A stretch of DNA of 57,544 nucleotides, taken from Bacteroidales bacterium. Its GTDB lineage: Bacteria > Bacteroidota > Bacteroidia > Bacteroidales > Marinilabiliaceae. Shown one piece after another: positions 15,996 to 25,010 of this stretch (positions are counted from its first letter, which is position 1; the number at the start of each line of letters is the position of its first letter). Below the pieces are notes generated by a model. It saw only the letters and a list, made by a program, of their open reading frames with translations. It did no database searches and was not told the origin of the DNA. The stretch is taken from positions 1 through 57,544 of the forward strand of contig SFOL01000003.1 in assembly GCA_004552385.1 (NCBI GenBank). The letters are read 5' to 3'. The position numbers were made by a program, and so were the translations under genes.

Positions 15996-16652
15996 ATGAG
16001 CAACAAGGACGACAATAAATTCCCCGACCTCAAAGTGGTTGTGGCTACCGAGGAGCACCTCGGTTATGTCGACGAGATTCTCCAAACCATAACGGCTGCG
16101 GCCAAGGTCCGCGGCACCGGAATAGCCAAGCGCAACCCGGGTTACGTCAAGCAGAAGATGCGCGAGGGCAAGGCCGTCATAGCGCTCGACGGCGAGATGT
16201 TCGCCGGCTTCAGCTATATCGAGACGTGGGGAGGCAAGCACTACGTCACAACCTCCGGCCTCATCGTCCGCGACGAGTACCGAGGATGCGGACTCTCAAG
16301 GCGCATTAAGCACATGACCTTCACTCTCGCCCGTCTACGTTGGCCGCATGCCAAGATTTTCAGCCTCACATCGGGCGCAGCGGTCATGAAGCTCAATACC
16401 GACCACGGATACGTCCCCGTCACCTTCGCCCAACTCACTGATGACGAGACATTCTGGAAAGGCTGCGAGGGCTGCATCAACCACGATATCCTCGTCCGCA
16501 CGGGCCGCCGCTATTGCGTGTGCACCGGCATGCTCTACGACCCCGAGAGGCCGCGAAGCGTGAGGGATGCCGACGAGGAGCTCGCCAAAGACCCGGGCGT
16601 CGTCGACCGAATTATGGAGGCCTTCCCTAACGGCTTCCCGAAAGAGGACTGA
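15996..16652 (+). CDS. GNAT acyltransferase of the arginine cluster (probable N-acylglutamate synthase)
   Basis: This 218-residue protein is a GNAT acyltransferase with the acyl-CoA loop RDEYRGCGLSRRIKHM near residue 89. Its place between argR and argG matches the Bacteroides arginine locus. To my knowledge the equivalent B. thetaiotaomicron gene has been assigned as N-succinylglutamate synthase, the first step of the succinylated arginine route. That would make it the ArgA replacement here; choice of succinyl- over acetyl-CoA is inferred from the lineage. It begins 46 bases after argR and ends before a separate argG promoter. Confidence 0.75.
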   Translation: MSNKDDNKFPDLKVVVATEEHLGYVDEILQTITAAAKVRGTGIAKRNPGYVKQKMREGKAVIALDGEMFAGFSYIETWGGKHYVTTSGLIVRDEYRGCGLSRRIKHMTFTLARLRWPHAKIFSLTSGAAVMKLNTDHGYVPVTFAQLTDDETFWKGCEGCINHDILVRTGRRYCVCTGMLYDPERPRSVRDADEELAKDPGVVDRIMEAFPNGFPKED

Positions 16653-16668
16653 CATAGCCTGCCGCATG

Positions 16669-16699
16669 TTGGCTTAGGCACCTTTATTTATTATATTTG
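16669..16699 (+). promoter_or_regulatory. Promoter of argG
   Basis: TTGG at 16669-16672 and TATATTTG at 16692-16699 are 19 bases apart, a good match to the Bacteroidetes promoter. The argG ATG lies 43 bases downstream. The GNAT gene upstream can therefore be controlled separately from argG-argC-argD. Confidence 0.6.
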
Positions 16700-16742
16700 C
16701 ACATAACCTTCGTTTAAAAACAAGATATTATCATACTTCAAT

Positions 16743-17966
16743 ATGGATGCTAAGAAGAAAGTAGTCGTAGCCTTCAGTGGAGGCCTCGACACCTCGTTCA
16801 CCGTTATGTATCTCGCCAAAGAGAAAGGTTACGAGGTCTACGCGGCTTGCGCCAACACCGGAGGCTTCAGCCCCGAGCAGCTCAAGGCCAACGAGGAGAA
16901 TGCCTACAAGCTCGGCGCTAAGGAGTACGTCACGCTCGACGTCACCCAAGAGTACTACTCCAAGAGCATCCGATACATGATTTTCGGCAACGTCCTCAGA
17001 AACAACACCTACCCCATCTCCGTCAGCTCCGAGAGAATTTTCCAGGGCATGGCCATCGCGCGATACGCTAAGCAGATAGGCGCCCAGGCAATCGCACACG
17101 GGTCGACCGGAGCTGGCAACGACCAGGTGCGCTTCGACATGACGTTCCTCGTCATGGCTCCCGACATAGAGATCATCACCCTCACGCGTGACATGGCCCT
17201 CACTCGCCAGTATGAGGTGGACTACCTCAACAACCATGGCTTCAAGGCCGACTTCACCAAGCTCAAGTACTCCTACAATGTCGGAATATGGGGCACCAGC
17301 ATCTGCGGCGGCGAGATCCTCGACAGCACCCAGGGCCTCCCGGAGACCGCATACCTCAAGCAGGTCGAGAAAGACGGCGAGGAGGAGATAAAGATCGAGT
17401 TCGAGAAGGGCGAGATCGTGGCCGTCAACGGTGAGAAGTTCACTGACAAAATTAAGGCCATACAAAAGATTGAGAGCATCGCCGCGCCTTATGGCATCGG
17501 CCGCGACATGCACGTCGGCGACACCATCATTGGCATCAAGGGACGCGTCGGCTTCGAGGCTGCGGCGCCCATGCTCATCATCGCCGCCCACCGCTTCCTC
17601 GAGAAGTACACCCTCTCCAAGTGGCAGCAGTATTGGAAGGACCAGGTGGCCAACTGGTATGGCATGTTCCTGCACGAGAGCCAGTACCTCGAGCCTGTCA
17701 TGCGAGACATCGAGGCCATGCTCGAGGAGAGCCAGAGGAACGTGACCGGCACAGCCATAATGAAGCTGATGCCACGCACCTTCGCCACCGTGGGTGTCGA
17801 CTCCAAGAACGACCTCGTCAAGAACAAGTTCGGCGAGTACGGCGAGATGCAGAAAGGTTGGACCAGTGAGGACGCCAAGGGCTTCATCAAAGTTCTCTCA
17901 ACCCCGCTCCGCGCTTACTACAGCAATCATAAGGACGAGGGCTCTAAGCTCGAGGAGGAACTTTAA
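16743..17966 (+). CDS. argG: Argininosuccinate synthase
   Basis: ArgG condenses citrulline and aspartate with ATP to give argininosuccinate. The 407-residue protein has the ATP pyrophosphatase loop AFSGGLDTS near residue 10 and GSTGAGNDQVRFD near 120, both diagnostic. IWGTSICGGEILD near 180 is also typical of the family. It has its own promoter at 16669-16699. It is followed by a 137-base GC-rich structured spacer before argC. argH is not in the window. Confidence 0.97.
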   Translation: MDAKKKVVVAFSGGLDTSFTVMYLAKEKGYEVYAACANTGGFSPEQLKANEENAYKLGAKEYVTLDVTQEYYSKSIRYMIFGNVLRNNTYPISVSSERIFQGMAIARYAKQIGAQAIAHGSTGAGNDQVRFDMTFLVMAPDIEIITLTRDMALTRQYEVDYLNNHGFKADFTKLKYSYNVGIWGTSICGGEILDSTQGLPETAYLKQVEKDGEEEIKIEFEKGEIVAVNGEKFTDKIKAIQKIESIAAPYGIGRDMHVGDTIIGIKGRVGFEAAAPMLIIAAHRFLEKYTLSKWQQYWKDQVANWYGMFLHESQYLEPVMRDIEAMLEESQRNVTGTAIMKLMPRTFATVGVDSKNDLVKNKFGEYGEMQKGWTSEDAKGFIKVLSTPLRAYYSNHKDEGSKLEEEL

Positions 17967-17990
17967 TAAGAAGATAAACAGTTGCTTGCA

Positions 17991-18075
17991 CGTGGCGAGG
18001 ACGGGGCTCGCGTCTCCTCCTCTCGCCCGCAGGCGGCGTCACTCGCGCGATATGGCGGTCGGGCGCAACGCCACG
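17991..18075 (+). other. Structured GC-rich spacer between argG and argC
   Basis: CGTGGCG at 17991-17997 pairs with CGCCACG at 18069-18075. Inside it are at least two smaller hairpins: GAG.GACG with CGTC.CTC around 17998-18018, and CGCC-cgca-GGCG around 18020-18033. The result looks like a branched RNA fold. Part of the stretch is open in frames rich in Arg codons, but no convincing leader peptide start is seen. A regulatory role in arginine control is a guess. Confidence 0.4.
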
Positions 18076-18103
18076 ACGCTTTCGCCAATAGTATAAGTAT
18101 TTA

Positions 18104-19069
18104 ATGATTCAAGTAGGCATAATAGGTGCTGCAGGCTACACTGGCGGTGAGCTGATGCGCATCCTCATCAACCACCCTTGGGCCAATATACTCTTCGCCC
18201 AGAGCGAGAGCCACGCCGGCGAGCCGGTATGGAGCGCCCATCACGACCTTATTGGCGAGACTTCGCTCACATTCAGCGCCGACGCTCCCGTCAACACTGC
18301 CGACGTCATCTTCCTTTGCATGGGTCATGGCAAGAGCCGGGGCTACGTCGACAAGTTGCCGAAGGACTTCAACGGCAAGATTATTGACCTGTCTAACGAT
18401 TTCCGCCTTCAAGATTCGGCATGCGGTTTCGTCTACGGACTGCCTGAGGCTTTCAGGAGGGAGATTAAGGCCGCCGACAGGATTGCCAACCCGGGATGCT
18501 TCGCGACGAGCATACAGCTCGCGCTCCTGCCCATGGCAAAGCTCGACAAGCTCGGCGAGGTCCACGTAACTGGCATAACAGGCTCCACCGGAGCAGGTCA
18601 GAAGCCTTCTGACACCACCCACTTTAGCTGGAGAGAGGGCAACCTCTCTGTCTACAAGGCCTTCACGCACCAGCATCTTGGCGAGGTCAATGAGACTCTC
18701 AGCCGCCTGGCCGCACACTACAAGGGGAATTTGAACTTCGTTCCCGTGCGCGGCTGCCATACGCGAGGCATAATGTCCTCTGTCTATTTCGATTGCGAGT
18801 TCGATGAAGCCGATGCCGTCGACATCTATAAGAAGTACTATAAGGACGAGCCTTTCGTAAACATAGTGGACTTCAACCCAGACCTCAAGATGGTTGTCAA
18901 CACCAACAAGTGCGTACTCTACGTCAAGAAGTACGGCACCAAGCTCCACGTCCTTTCGTTTATCGACAATCTCGTCAAGGGTGCCGCAGGCCAGGCTGTC
19001 GAGAATATGAACCTCATGTTCGGCCTGCCTGAGAACACTGGTCTTAACCTCAAGCCAAGTGGATTTTAA
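18104..19069 (+). CDS. argC: N-acyl-gamma-glutamyl-phosphate reductase
   Basis: ArgC reduces N-acylglutamyl phosphate to the semialdehyde with NADPH. The 321-residue protein has the nucleotide-binding start GIIGAAGYTGGELMRIL and the active-site Cys in NPGCFATSIQLAL near residue 132. In Bacteroidetes the acyl group is probably succinyl. The ATG at 18104 follows the structured spacer, and argD begins 27 bases after the stop, so argC and argD form a pair. Confidence 0.95.
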   Translation: MIQVGIIGAAGYTGGELMRILINHPWANILFAQSESHAGEPVWSAHHDLIGETSLTFSADAPVNTADVIFLCMGHGKSRGYVDKLPKDFNGKIIDLSNDFRLQDSACGFVYGLPEAFRREIKAADRIANPGCFATSIQLALLPMAKLDKLGEVHVTGITGSTGAGQKPSDTTHFSWREGNLSVYKAFTHQHLGEVNETLSRLAAHYKGNLNFVPVRGCHTRGIMSSVYFDCEFDEADAVDIYKKYYKDEPFVNIVDFNPDLKMVVNTNKCVLYVKKYGTKLHVLSFIDNLVKGAAGQAVENMNLMFGLPENTGLNLKPSGF

Positions 19070-19096
19070 CCTTTTGGTTTCCAATTTTTAGGAGTT

Positions 19097-20236
19097 ATGC
19101 AGCTATTTGATGTATATAGCCTCTTCGATGTGGTGCCCGCCAAGGCTAAAGGGTGCCGCGTCTGGGATGAGAAGGGGGTTGAGTATCTCGACCTTTATGG
19201 TGGTCACGCCGTCATTTCCATCGGCCACTCACACCCCAAGTACATTCAGGCCATCACGGATCAGGTGAACAAGATTGCGTTCTACTCCAATAGCGTGATC
19301 AACCCTCTCCAGTCTGTCCTTGCCAAGAAGATAGGTGAGCTGAGCGGTTACGCCGACTACAGCTTCTTCGTCATCAACAGCGGCGCCGAGGCCAACGAGA
19401 ACTGCCTAAAATTGGCTTCGTTCGCCACCGGGCGCAAGAAGGTCGTGGCTTTCCGTCGCAGTTTCCACGGGCGCACGAGCGGGGCTGTGGCTGTCACGGA
19501 CAACCCTAAGATCAACTCGCCGTTCAATTTGCAGCATGAGGTCTGCTGGGCCGAGCTCAACAATTTGTCCTCTGTGGCCCAATATGTGGAGAAAGACGAC
19601 ATAGCGGCAGTCATAATTGAAGGCGTGCAGGGCTGTGGAGGCATCCATATCCCCGATGCGCAGTTCATGAAAGACCTCCTCGCCCTCTGCCATGCACACG
19701 GAACAAAGCTCATTGTTGATGAGATCCAGAGCGGCTACGGCCGTACGGGCAAGTTCTTCGCGCATCAGCACTATGGCGTCAAGCCCGACTTGATTTCTAT
19801 GGCCAAGGGTATTGCCAACGGCTTCCCCGTGGGCGCGGTGCTTATCAGTCCCGAGTTCGAGGCCGTCAAGGGCATGCTTGGCACGACTTTCGGCGGCAAT
19901 TACCTCGGCATGGCTGCGGCAATCGCCGTGGCAGACGTCTATAAAGAGGAGAATCTTGAGCAGAACGCGGCCCAGGTAGGGCAATATATCATTGACAGCC
20001 TCCGCGCCATGCCCGATAACGGCAGGATCAAGGAGATCCGCGGGCTCGGCATGATGATTGGCATCGAGTTTGACGAGCCTGTGTCGCCCATCCGCCAGAA
20101 ATTGCTCTATGAGCACCATATATTCACCGGCGTGGCTGGCCAGAACATGGTGCGCATTCTTCCTCCGCTCTGCCTCTCAAAGGCCGAGGCCGATGAGTTC
20201 ATCAAGGCTCTCGCCGAGGTCTTGGCGTGCAAGTAG
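19097..20236 (+). CDS. argD: N-acylornithine aminotransferase
   Basis: This 379-residue class III aminotransferase makes N-acylornithine from the ArgC product and glutamate. The motif FVINSGAEANENCLKLA lies near residue 92. The PLP-binding Lys is in SMAKGIANGFPVGA near 234, and the preceding Asp is in LIVDEIQSGYGRTGKF near 200. The acyl group is probably succinyl in this lineage. It is the last gene of the arginine cluster and is followed by a clear terminator. argB, argF and argH must lie elsewhere. Confidence 0.93.
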   Translation: MQLFDVYSLFDVVPAKAKGCRVWDEKGVEYLDLYGGHAVISIGHSHPKYIQAITDQVNKIAFYSNSVINPLQSVLAKKIGELSGYADYSFFVINSGAEANENCLKLASFATGRKKVVAFRRSFHGRTSGAVAVTDNPKINSPFNLQHEVCWAELNNLSSVAQYVEKDDIAAVIIEGVQGCGGIHIPDAQFMKDLLALCHAHGTKLIVDEIQSGYGRTGKFFAHQHYGVKPDLISMAKGIANGFPVGAVLISPEFEAVKGMLGTTFGGNYLGMAAAIAVADVYKEENLEQNAAQVGQYIIDSLRAMPDNGRIKEIRGLGMMIGIEFDEPVSPIRQKLLYEHHIFTGVAGQNMVRILPPLCLSKAEADEFIKALAEVLACK

Positions 20237-20276
20237 ATTGACGACACTTCCCTTTAAACGGGAAGACTCACACAGC

Positions 20277-20323
20277 GGGTCAGACGTCGCTTCAGTGCGG
20301 ACGTTTGACCCGTTCCCTTTTCT
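20277..20323 (+). terminator. Terminator after argD
   Basis: GGGTCAGACGTC at 20277-20288 pairs with GACGTTTGACCC at 20300-20311 (12 bp with one G-U pair), followed by the pyrimidine tract gttcccttttct. A smaller CTTCCC/GGGAAG hairpin precedes it. It closes the arginine transcript. Confidence 0.7.
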
Positions 20324-20405
20324 CCAATCCGCCCCCATTAGCGGGAAAGCAGTCGACGCGCGGGGCTTCTTTTATTGGACGCCTTAAGGACTGATTTTGC
20401 TTTTT

Positions 20406-21509
20406 ATGTTATTACTCATTCTCTTTTTGCTTTTACCTTATGCGCTTGTGATCATCGCCTGCTCGTGCGTTTTCGTCTTCCGCATGAGCAGGCTACGCAA
20501 GCCTGAAGCGTGCAAATCGTCTCCGTTCTCGCTCGTCGTCTGCACGTCTGATGCCGACGCTGCCATGTGCGCGCGTGGCTTGCCCCCTTTGTATGCCTCT
20601 TTGCGCGAGTGCGATGAGGTGATAATTGTGGCCGATCATGTCGGCGCGGCCGGGCTTGCTGAGCTTCGGCGAGCCGCTTCGGTGTGCGGTGGCGCGGTCG
20701 CCGTTGTCGAGAATGAGCGCGGCCGCGGGAAGAAGAATGCGCAGCGCTGCGGGGTCATGATGGCTCGTAGGGCCGCAGTGGTGTGCGTTGATGCCGATTG
20801 CTCTGTCGGTCCGGGTTTCGCCGATGCGTTAGGTGCCGTTTTGTCCCGTTTCTCCGGTCGCCATTTCATGCTCCTTTTGCCTGTCGCGATGTGCGGTTCT
20901 GATTCGCTGTTCGGCCGTCTGGTTGAGCTTGAGTTTGGTTGTCTGCAGGTTGTCACGGCGGGCACAGCCATGCTCGGCAGGCCGTCAATGGCGAATGGCG
21001 CCGGGATGGCTTTTGACAAGCAGCTCTACACTGGCCATGACGCGTGCGAGCGTTACGCGTCGGGCGATGACATGTTCCTGCTTGCCCACGCCTTGCGCAC
21101 TGGCGCCGTGGTGCGCTATCTGCCCTCTTCCGCCGCCGTGGTGTCCACGGTGGCTCCTGCGAGTCTGGGGGCGTATCTGCGCCAGCGCACTCGCTGGCTG
21201 GCCAAGGCGGGAGGGTACACCGACGCCGGTGTCGTATTGCTCGCCCTTGTCGTGTTTGCCGCGGTCATGGCTTGGCCTGCGGCGTTTGGCTTGGCCATGT
21301 CGGGCTTCGTGTCTTGGGGCGCGGCGTCGGGCGTTTTTGTGGCCAAGTTGCTGATTGATGCCTCGGCCTGCGCGGCCTGGCTGTTTTTCCGCTGCGGCTT
21401 GCGCGGCCTCGCCTCTCTTTGGGTGGCCTTGCCTCTTGAACTTTTGTATCCGTTCATGACCGTCACGGTCTCGTTTCGCGCCCTGATGGCGGACCGCGCC
21501 AGGTGGTGA
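20406..21509 (+). CDS. Membrane-associated family 2 glycosyltransferase
   Basis: This protein of about 367 residues is a processive-type GT2 enzyme. It has an N-terminal membrane helix (about residues 2-24), a glycosyltransferase core with VDADCSVGPGF near residue 124 and a D at GDDMF near 223, and the product-site motif RQRTRW near 262. Two or three membrane helices follow. The start was moved from a TTG at 20397 to the ATG at 20406. It stands between the argD terminator and a convergent acetyltransferase gene. The sugar and acceptor are unknown. The coding sequence is strongly GC-rich at third positions. Confidence 0.8.
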   Translation: MLLLILFLLLPYALVIIACSCVFVFRMSRLRKPEACKSSPFSLVVCTSDADAAMCARGLPPLYASLRECDEVIIVADHVGAAGLAELRRAASVCGGAVAVVENERGRGKKNAQRCGVMMARRAAVVCVDADCSVGPGFADALGAVLSRFSGRHFMLLLPVAMCGSDSLFGRLVELEFGCLQVVTAGTAMLGRPSMANGAGMAFDKQLYTGHDACERYASGDDMFLLAHALRTGAVVRYLPSSAAVVSTVAPASLGAYLRQRTRWLAKAGGYTDAGVVLLALVVFAAVMAWPAAFGLAMSGFVSWGAASGVFVAKLLIDASACAAWLFFRCGLRGLASLWVALPLELLYPFMTVTVSFRALMADRARW

Positions 21510-21511
21510 GC

Positions 21512-22066
21512 CTACCCCACCTTTTTGACTACGTGGGCGGGGTTGCCAACGGCCACCGAGTTCGCCGGGATGTCTTTTACCACTACGCTGCCGGCGCCTA
21601 TGACGCAGTTGTCACCTATCGTCACGCCAGGGCATATTGTCACGCCCCCGCCTATCCAGACGCTGTCGCCTATTGTGACGGGTTCCGCCCATTCTATCCA
21701 TTTGTCGCGCTCCCCGGCTTCTAATGGGTGGCACGCCGTGTAGATGCCCACGTTGGGACCGATGAAACAGTTGTCGCCAATCGTTACCGGCGCCTCGTCG
21801 AGAACTGTAAGGTGGAAGTTGGCGAAGAAGTTCTCGCCTACGGATATGTTGCAACCGTAGTCGCAATAGAAAGGTTGCATGATAAGGAAGCTCTTGCCGG
21901 TCTTGCCAAGGAGCTTGCGGATTATCTCCTCGCGCTCTTTCACGTCGCCTGGGCGGCTGCTGTTATAGTCGTATATCGACTCCTTGGCTGCCATCAGTTT
22001 GTCCAAGAGTGCTTTGTCTTTGGCCTGATACCTCTCGCCGGCAATCATCTTGTCCCACTCGCTCAT
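21512..22066 (-). CDS. maa: Maltose/galactoside O-acetyltransferase-like protein
   Basis: This 184-residue protein is a left-handed beta-helix O-acetyltransferase of the Maa/LacA family, which moves acetyl from acetyl-CoA to a sugar hydroxyl. The N-terminal MSEWDKMIAGERYQA segment is the Maa signature. The hexapeptide repeats run from about residue 70, and ACHPLEAGERDK near 110 carries the catalytic His. The specific sugar is not known; such enzymes may detoxify non-metabolised sugars. Its start overlaps the phosphatase stop by four bases, so the two are coupled. Confidence 0.88.
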   Translation of the reverse strand: MSEWDKMIAGERYQAKDKALLDKLMAAKESIYDYNSSRPGDVKEREEIIRKLLGKTGKSFLIMQPFYCDYGCNISVGENFFANFHLTVLDEAPVTIGDNCFIGPNVGIYTACHPLEAGERDKWIEWAEPVTIGDSVWIGGGVTICPGVTIGDNCVIGAGSVVVKDIPANSVAVGNPAHVVKKVG

Positions 22067-22539
22067 ATCATCCCTTTCTTTACCAGTTTTATTATCTCAT
22101 CCGAGGCGTCCTCTATCAGGTCGAGGGCGAACTCGAAGTCGCTCTCGTCTCCGTAATAAGGGTCGGGGATAGACTTCTGGCCCTTGTGCGCGGCGAGGTA
22201 GTCCGCCATGAGCCTTATCCGGCTTCTGGCCTCGGCGGTTGGAGCCGCCTTTTGCAGGTCGTGCAGGTTCTGCGAGTCCATCCCCATTATTATGTCGAAT
22301 TGCTCGAAGTCTTGGGCCGACACCTGTCTCGCCCTGTGCGAGAAGTCGTAGCCCCTCTTACGCCCGCATTGCCTCATGCGCGCGTCGGGCAGCTGCCCGA
22401 CGTGCCATGCGCCTATCCCGGCTGAGTCTATCTTGATGTCGAGTCCCGCCTCTTCGGCTTTCTTCCGCATGACGCCGTCGGCTGCCGGGCTGCGGCATAT
22501 GTTGCCGAGGCATACGAATAGTATTGACGATACGCTCAT
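22063..22539 (-). CDS. Low molecular weight protein tyrosine phosphatase
   Basis: This 158-residue protein is a complete LMW-PTP. The phosphate loop CLGNICRSPA at residues 10-19 holds the nucleophilic Cys and Arg, and DPYYGDESDFE near 125 holds the acid Asp. In bacteria such enzymes dephosphorylate tyrosine kinases of capsule export, or other targets. No tyrosine kinase is seen here. It overlaps maa by four bases (ATGA) and starts 36 bases after the yifB stop. Confidence 0.92.
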   Translation of the reverse strand: MSVSSILFVCLGNICRSPAADGVMRKKAEEAGLDIKIDSAGIGAWHVGQLPDARMRQCGRKRGYDFSHRARQVSAQDFEQFDIIMGMDSQNLHDLQKAAPTAEARSRIRLMADYLAAHKGQKSIPDPYYGDESDFEFALDLIEDASDEIIKLVKKGMI

Positions 22540-22575
22540 CTGTGCGTTTGTTTGTCTGAAGTCGATGGGGGCGTG

Positions 22576-24117
22576 TCAGTTGCCCCACGTGTCACGGTCG
22601 AGAGACCTGTATTGTATTGCTTCTGAAATGTGCAGAGCCGTGACGGTCTCGCTCTTGTCAAGGTCGGCTATGGTTCGCGCCACTTTCAGAATTCTGTCAT
22701 AGGCCCTTGCTGACAGCCCCAGTTTGTCCATCGCCATCTTTAGCACCGTCTGGCCTTGCGCGTCAGGCTTGGCGTATGTGCTTAGCATTCGAGGGGTCAT
22801 TTGAGCGTTGCAGTGGACGCCTTTGCTGCGCTTGAACCTCTCGCTCTGTATGGCCCGTGCGGCCACGACCCTCTTGCGGATCTCTGAGCTCGGCTCGCCA
22901 CATGGAGCGTCGTTCAGCTTGCCGACTGGCACGGGGACTACCTCAATGTGGAGGTCTATGCGGTCCAACAGGGGGCCGGAGATGCGCCCGAGATATTTCT
23001 GCACTTGGCCGGAGCCGCAGGTGCACCTTCTGCTTGGCGAGTTGAAATATCCGCATGGGCACGGGTTCATCGAGGCCACCAGCATGAACGAGGCGGGATA
23101 TTCAACTGAGAATTTTGAGCGCGATATGGTTATCCTCCTGTCTTCCAGAGGCTGACGCATCACCTCGAGGACGGAGCGTTTGAATTCTGGCAACTCGTCG
23201 AGGAACAGCACGCCGTTGTGGCTCAGGCTTATCTCGCCAGGTTGGGGGTATGTGCCTCCGCCCACCAGGGCTACGTCGCTTATAGTGTGGTGCGGGCTGC
23301 GGAACGGGCGTGTGGTCATGAGAGCCATCTCGCTCTTTATGTTGCCCGCCACGGAGTGTATTTTGGTGGTCTCCAGGGCCTCTTCGAGGGTTAGTGGCGG
23401 CAGGATGCTCGGCAGTCTTTTGGCCATCATGCTTTTGCCCGAGCCGGGTGAGCCTATCAGGAGTATGTTGTGCCCGCCGGCCGCCGCTATCTCAAGCGCG
23501 CGTTTGACGTTCTCTTGGCCTTTGACGTCGGCGAAGTCGAGCGTGTCGTCGGCATTCTGGCGGTTGAACTCCGCCTCGGTGTCTATGACGGTCTCGCTTA
23601 TCACGCCCGCGTCTCCGCACAAGAACTCCACCACCTCTTTTAGTGTATCCGCCCCGTAGACCTTTAGCCCCTCTACCACGGCCGCCTCTTTGGCGTTGGC
23701 CCTTGGCACTATGAAGCCGTCGAAGCCTTCGGCCTTGGCTTTGAGAGCCATGGGCAGGACGCCCTTTATGGCTTTGAGCTGACCGTCGAGAGACAGTTCG
23801 CCCATCATTATGTATTTGCCGAGCCTTTCCGTCGCGCACTGGCCCGACGCCGCCAATATCCCGACGGCCAGGGGCAGGTCATACGCCGAGCCCTCTTTGC
23901 GGATGTCGGCGGGAGCCATGTTGATGACGATGCGCTGTTGCGGATATTTCCAGCCGTTCTCGCGGATGGCGCTGTCTATGCGCTGTTCGCTCTCTTTGAC
24001 GGCGCTGTCCGGCAGCCCTACAAGGAAGAATTTGATGCCTGCCGATATGTTCACCTCCATGGTTACTGTGAAGGCGTCTATGCCGCTCACGGCGCTGCCG
24101 TAGGTCTTGACGAGCAT
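22576..24117 (-). CDS. yifB: YifB/ComM family Mg-chelatase-like AAA+ ATPase
   Basis: This 513-residue protein has the YifB order: an N-terminal ribosomal S5-like/Lon-type domain (residues 1 to about 170) and a Mg-chelatase-type AAA+ domain with Walker A GSPGSGKSMMAKR near residue 219. A Cys-rich insertion follows (PCPCGYFNSPSRRCTCG near 358), then a C-terminal helical domain. The family member ComM is a helicase that aids branch migration in natural transformation; other roles are possible. It has its own promoter at 24150-24180 and precedes the phosphatase and maa genes. Confidence 0.9.
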   Translation of the reverse strand: MLVKTYGSAVSGIDAFTVTMEVNISAGIKFFLVGLPDSAVKESEQRIDSAIRENGWKYPQQRIVINMAPADIRKEGSAYDLPLAVGILAASGQCATERLGKYIMMGELSLDGQLKAIKGVLPMALKAKAEGFDGFIVPRANAKEAAVVEGLKVYGADTLKEVVEFLCGDAGVISETVIDTEAEFNRQNADDTLDFADVKGQENVKRALEIAAAGGHNILLIGSPGSGKSMMAKRLPSILPPLTLEEALETTKIHSVAGNIKSEMALMTTRPFRSPHHTISDVALVGGGTYPQPGEISLSHNGVLFLDELPEFKRSVLEVMRQPLEDRRITISRSKFSVEYPASFMLVASMNPCPCGYFNSPSRRCTCGSGQVQKYLGRISGPLLDRIDLHIEVVPVPVGKLNDAPCGEPSSEIRKRVVAARAIQSERFKRSKGVHCNAQMTPRMLSTYAKPDAQGQTVLKMAMDKLGLSARAYDRILKVARTIADLDKSETVTALHISEAIQYRSLDRDTWGN

Positions 24118-24149
24118 TGCGTTCTGCTTTTATTTGCTTGTTATCTTTA

Positions 24150-24180
24150 CAAATATACCTCTGTCCGCGTTCATAAGCAA
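24150..24180 (-). promoter_or_regulatory. Promoter of yifB
   Basis: On the minus strand, TTG (24180-24178) is followed after 20 bases by TATATTTG (24157-24150), fitting the Bacteroidetes consensus. The yifB start lies 32 bases downstream. Confidence 0.6.
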
Positions 24181-24223
24181 GCGGTCGGGAGTGCGGCTGG
24201 TGGTCATCCCCCCAGTCTTGTTT

Positions 24224-24988
24224 TTATATGCCGCCCTCCACTATGCCTATCGAGAAGAGGGCGAAGTCATATCTGACGGGGTCTTGCGGACTCATCTCGG
24301 CCAGTGCGAAGGTCAGCTCCGCCGCGGCTTTCCAGTCGTTCTGCGCGCGGCTGAGCAAGCCGAGGCTGCGCGCCGTGCGCCCCGTGTGGACGTCGAGCGG
24401 TATTATGAGTTTTGATGGGCTTATGCTCCGCCATAGGCCGAAGTCGACTCCTCTCGCCGAGGGTCTGACCATCCACCTGGCGAACATGCACAGCCGTTTT
24501 GCCGCGGCTCCTTTGCCGGCGTCGGCTATGTGCTTGCGTGTGCGCTCCGCTATGTGGGGCAGCATGGCTTCTCTGAAGCGGATGATGCCTTCGCGGAGAG
24601 TCTCGCCTTCGCGTGGCGCAAAGATTTTTTCCATGCCTTGCTCCGAGTCCGCCGAATATATTTGGCGCAAGCCGCGTATCATGGATGGCAGGTCGTCTTT
24701 TTGGAATGTGCGATACACGAAGTCTGAGAGCCTCTCCACTTGGCTCTCTGTGGCCGACATCACGAAGTCGTAGGGGTCGGCTCCGAGCCTGTCGGCCATC
24801 TCGCCTGCGCTTTTCACTATGGCTTTTCTGTTGCCCCAGGCGATGGTTGACGCCAGGAGTCCCGTTATCTCGATGTCTTGCCTCCGCGTGTATCTGTGAG
24901 GGATCGAGATGGGGTCGGCCTCTATGAAGTCCGGCCGCTCATATTGGTCCACTTTCCTGTCCAGCAGCTCTTTGAGTGTGTCGTCCAT
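24224..24988 (-). CDS. TIGR02757 (DUF2400) family protein
   Basis: This 254-residue protein matches the conserved bacterial family TIGR02757. The start DDTLKELLDRKVDQYERPDFIEADPISIPHRY is cut here to its key part: FIEADPISIPH near residue 22 and PLDVHTGRTARSLGL near residue 197 are the signatures. The fold may be related to helix-hairpin-helix DNA glycosylases, but no activity is established. It follows a strong hairpin after the LolD-type gene and may be separately expressed. Confidence 0.85.
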   Translation of the reverse strand: MDDTLKELLDRKVDQYERPDFIEADPISIPHRYTRRQDIEITGLLASTIAWGNRKAIVKSAGEMADRLGADPYDFVMSATESQVERLSDFVYRTFQKDDLPSMIRGLRQIYSADSEQGMEKIFAPREGETLREGIIRFREAMLPHIAERTRKHIADAGKGAAAKRLCMFARWMVRPSARGVDFGLWRSISPSKLIIPLDVHTGRTARSLGLLSRAQNDWKAAAELTFALAEMSPQDPVRYDFALFSIGIVEGGI

Positions 24989-25010
24989 CCCATTTGCGCT
25001 ATTAAGGCGT

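Noticed and set aside
16731..17675. Long minus-strand frames opposite argG, argC and hisD
   Set aside because: They are the usual mirror frames of GC-rich genes and have no family motifs.
17967..18103. An Arg-codon-rich leader peptide before argC
   Set aside because: Arg codons are frequent in two frames because the spacer is GC-rich. No start codon precedes a run of them in a proper place, so only the RNA structure was kept.
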